Origin: Roseburia sp.
GTDB lineage: Bacteria > Bacillota > Clostridia > Lachnospirales > Lachnospiraceae
Direction: 5' to 3'
DNA: 64,000 nucleotides
NCBI GenBank assembly: GCA_017549185.1
Contig: JAFYVJ010000021.1
Span: forward strand, 1-64,000
In this document: in pieces, positions 62,277 to 64,000 of the stretch
Layout: every line of letters begins with the position of its first letter
Position numbering within the stretch: position 1 is the first letter of the stretch
The notes under the pieces: generated by a model
Database searches by the model: none
Told to the model about the DNA's origin: nothing
The model's input: only the letters and a program-made list of their open reading frames with translations
Position numbers and translations under genes: made by a program

Positions 62277-62397
62277 TCACTCAGCAGCTAATCACTTACT
62301 GATTTGCTGCGTAAGAACGTGATTTGAGATTTGATTTTTGCTTTGCGAAGCGAATTTTTATGCAAAAATCGATGAGTTACTGGAACAGTAACGATTT
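62277..62397. repeat. Composite palindromic repeat (AATCACTT family, copy 2)
   Basis: GCAGCTAATCA pairs with TGATTTGCTGC around CTTAC. GATTTTTGC pairs with GCAAAAATC around GCTTTGCGAAGC. GTTACTG pairs with CAGTAAC around GAA. The first stem matches the 33.2 kb copy and part of the mbl leader (CTCAGTAGCTAATCATTTACTGA). It fills the gap before the last gene. Confidence 0.75.
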
Positions 62398-62417
62398 GAT
62401 TAAACGGAGGAAAAAAG

Positions 62418-64000
62418 ATGCAGAAAGCGAAAGAGTTCTGTGAAACGAAATATTTTACATGGTTGCTTATTGCACTCGGAACATTGGGGATTTTCATCTA
62501 TTATGGAATGAATGTTCCTCATATGAATTCTGTTTGGGAACTTGTAGATGAGTATGGTTATTTGGCAAATGCAGCGTACTTAAGTGGTAAGGACTGGGGC
62601 TGGTTTACCAATATGTATTATGGATATGGATATTCTTTGTTGTTGGTACCAGTATTTTGGGTAGCTAAAACAGGAATGCAAGTCATAAAGGGTGCGGTAT
62701 TAATTAACACCATATGTTTAATATTTTCATTTTGGGTACAAATTACATTGATGTCAAAGGTATTTAAGAAATGGAATAAAAATGTGATTGTATTTATTGC
62801 CTTTGTAATAAATTTTTATCCGTATTTGATTTCCGGAAATATGAAAGTAACATGTGAATGTCTGCTTACTCTTATGATCTGGTTGTGTGGTTTACTAATT
62901 TATCAGGCAGTAACTACGGAAAAATGGTATTATTTTGCGTTATCAGGAGTTGCATTAGCATATACCTTTTTCGTACATACCAGAGCATTTGTATTTATTG
63001 CGGCGTTCTGTGTGTTTGTAGTGGTGATGTTGCTTCAGAAGAAAATTGGATGGAAAAATCTTCTGATTTGGCTTGGGGCTCTAGGCATATTCTTTGTATT
63101 GGGATATTTGTTGAAAAACCATATTATTACTGCGGTATACAGTCATGAATTACTACCAAGTAAGGAAATAACAGATGCAACGGAGCAGGCATCACAGGTA
63201 GTGGTAGGAAATACATTAAGTGTGTCGTATGTTATTACGAAATTATGGAGAACCATAACGAATATTACTCCAATGCATTTATATTCTTTTATTTGTAAAA
63301 GTTTGTATTTATTTGCAGGAACTGCGGGTATGTTCCACGTAGGCGTTTATGTGACATTAAAAGACTCTTTTGCTGAGTGGAAAGAAACAAAAAAACTTGG
63401 TGCAGAGAATGCATTAAAGATGATGTATGCGATTGCAGCTTGTGGTATGGCATTGGCGTTAACAATTCAGTCACCGGGACATCTTGATAATACGCCTTAT
63501 TTCTTCTATGGAAGATATTATGAGTATTTGCTGGGACCGATGATTTTTATCGGTTTGGGTTATTTTGCTGAGAATAAAGTTCGTTTTTATGAAATGATAG
63601 GATTATTGGTTTTATTATTTGTGTCCTTCTATTTTACTTTACAGATGGCAGATTATTTGGATACACAGGAATTTTATTTTGACTCGAACCGTATCCCTGC
63701 ATTTGCGGTGATTCAGGGGCGGATGCATTATTATAGAGCGGTGATTCGTTATAGTGCATTGATGGCGTTGCTTGTGATTGTGGTATCGGCAGTAATGAAT
63801 CATTTTAAGCATATACGGGCATTTGTTCCCGTACTTTTGTTGATTGTATATATGTTAAACGGACATGTGATAACCGGTAACATTATCAATATGCATGGAC
63901 AGGATAATCATTATTATGCAATTGCCACATATTTACATACTAACTGTAATAAAAAGGAAATCTATTTTGTAAATAAAGATGAGATTCGCACAACAGCATA
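62418..64000 (+). CDS. Large multi-pass GT-C-like membrane protein (3' end outside window)
   Basis: An open frame from ATG 62418, seven bases after CGGAGG, runs to the end of the window, 527 codons without a stop. It has about eleven hydrophobic segments. The first outer loop contains SVWELVDEYGYLANAAYLSG, with an acidic Asp-Glu pair and a GWFTNMYYGYGYSLLL segment, as in ArnT/PMT-like GT-C enzymes. Another loop has FFYGRYYEYLLGP. It probably transfers a sugar from a polyprenyl-phosphate donor on the outer face, using a lipid sugar made by one of the GtrB-like enzymes upstream. The family was assigned by topology only. Confidence 0.75.
   Translation, partial: MQKAKEFCETKYFTWLLIALGTLGIFIYYGMNVPHMNSVWELVDEYGYLANAAYLSGKDWGWFTNMYYGYGYSLLLVPVFWVAKTGMQVIKGAVLINTICLIFSFWVQITLMSKVFKKWNKNVIVFIAFVINFYPYLISGNMKVTCECLLTLMIWLCGLLIYQAVTTEKWYYFALSGVALAYTFFVHTRAFVFIAAFCVFVVVMLLQKKIGWKNLLIWLGALGIFFVLGYLLKNHIITAVYSHELLPSKEITDATEQASQVVVGNTLSVSYVITKLWRTITNITPMHLYSFICKSLYLFAGTAGMFHVGVYVTLKDSFAEWKETKKLGAENALKMMYAIAACGMALALTIQSPGHLDNTPYFFYGRYYEYLLGPMIFIGLGYFAENKVRFYEMIGLLVLLFVSFYFTLQMADYLDTQEFYFDSNRIPAFAVIQGRMHYYRAVIRYSALMALLVIVVSAVMNHFKHIRAFVPVLLLIVYMLNGHVITGNIINMHGQDNHYYAIATYLHTNCNKKEIYFVNKDEIRTTA

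Noticed and set aside
22277..62397. CRISPR array formed by the repeated palindromes
   Set aside because: Copies are kilobases apart, of different lengths and in different families, without regular spacers or cas genes.

Overview
The window looks like a chromosomal segment of a motile, AT-rich member of the Clostridia, most likely a Lachnospiraceae-type gut anaerobe. Reasons: low GC, strong GGAGG ribosome-binding sites, the mbl-flhO-flhP order known from Firmicutes, the cdaA-cdaR-glmM order, a YvyF-type flagellar-operon protein beside comF, and a large rhamnose-type surface polysaccharide locus. Genus is not determined. Almost every gene is on the + strand. No tRNA, rRNA or CRISPR array was seen.

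Region 1 (1-2795), mobile and decayed DNA. It starts with the 3' part of a group II intron (reverse transcriptase/maturase plus domains V and VI). A broken copy of the 5' end of uvrB follows, then a small orphan antitoxin-like gene and a MazE/MazF toxin-antitoxin pair whose promoter carries a perfect palindrome. Region 2 (2796-7729) holds intact uvrB and uvrA for nucleotide excision repair. Region 3 (7730-14855) holds mbl (MreB family), flagellar rod/hook genes flhO and flhP, a FlgJ-like rod-binding protein, the helicase recD2, comF and yvyF, with clear terminators. Region 4 (14856-22262) is one probable operon: two membrane proteins of unknown function, cdaA (c-di-AMP synthase), its YbbR-domain partner cdaR, glmM, an HPr-like phosphocarrier and a long-form leuA.

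Region 5 (22277-64000, running off the end) is a polysaccharide locus of more than 40 kb. It has a scattered dTDP-rhamnose set (rmlD, rmlB, rmlA, rmlC) and an ABC exporter (Wzm/Wzt) whose ATPase has a C-terminal extension. Next comes a methyltransferase fused to a probable kinase, which resembles the chain-capping enzyme of ABC-dependent O antigens. Rhamnosyltransferase-like enzymes and a second, Wzx/Wzy-type set follow: CapD/PglF dehydratase, phosphosugar transferase, epimerase, polymerase, flippase, pyruvyltransferase, many glycosyltransferases and a Wzz-like chain-length protein. The locus ends with GT-C-like membrane proteins and a five-gene cassette: FAD oxidoreductase, GtrB-like transferase, unusual SDR, TIM-barrel epimerase and GT2. 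Two export logics, ABC-dependent and Wzx/Wzy-dependent, therefore sit side by side.

The most striking non-coding signal is a set of dispersed intergenic palindromes in several sequence families. They fill most gaps between transcription units from about 7.9 kb to the end, including leaders of polysaccharide genes. All functions are read from motifs and gene order; no database search was run.
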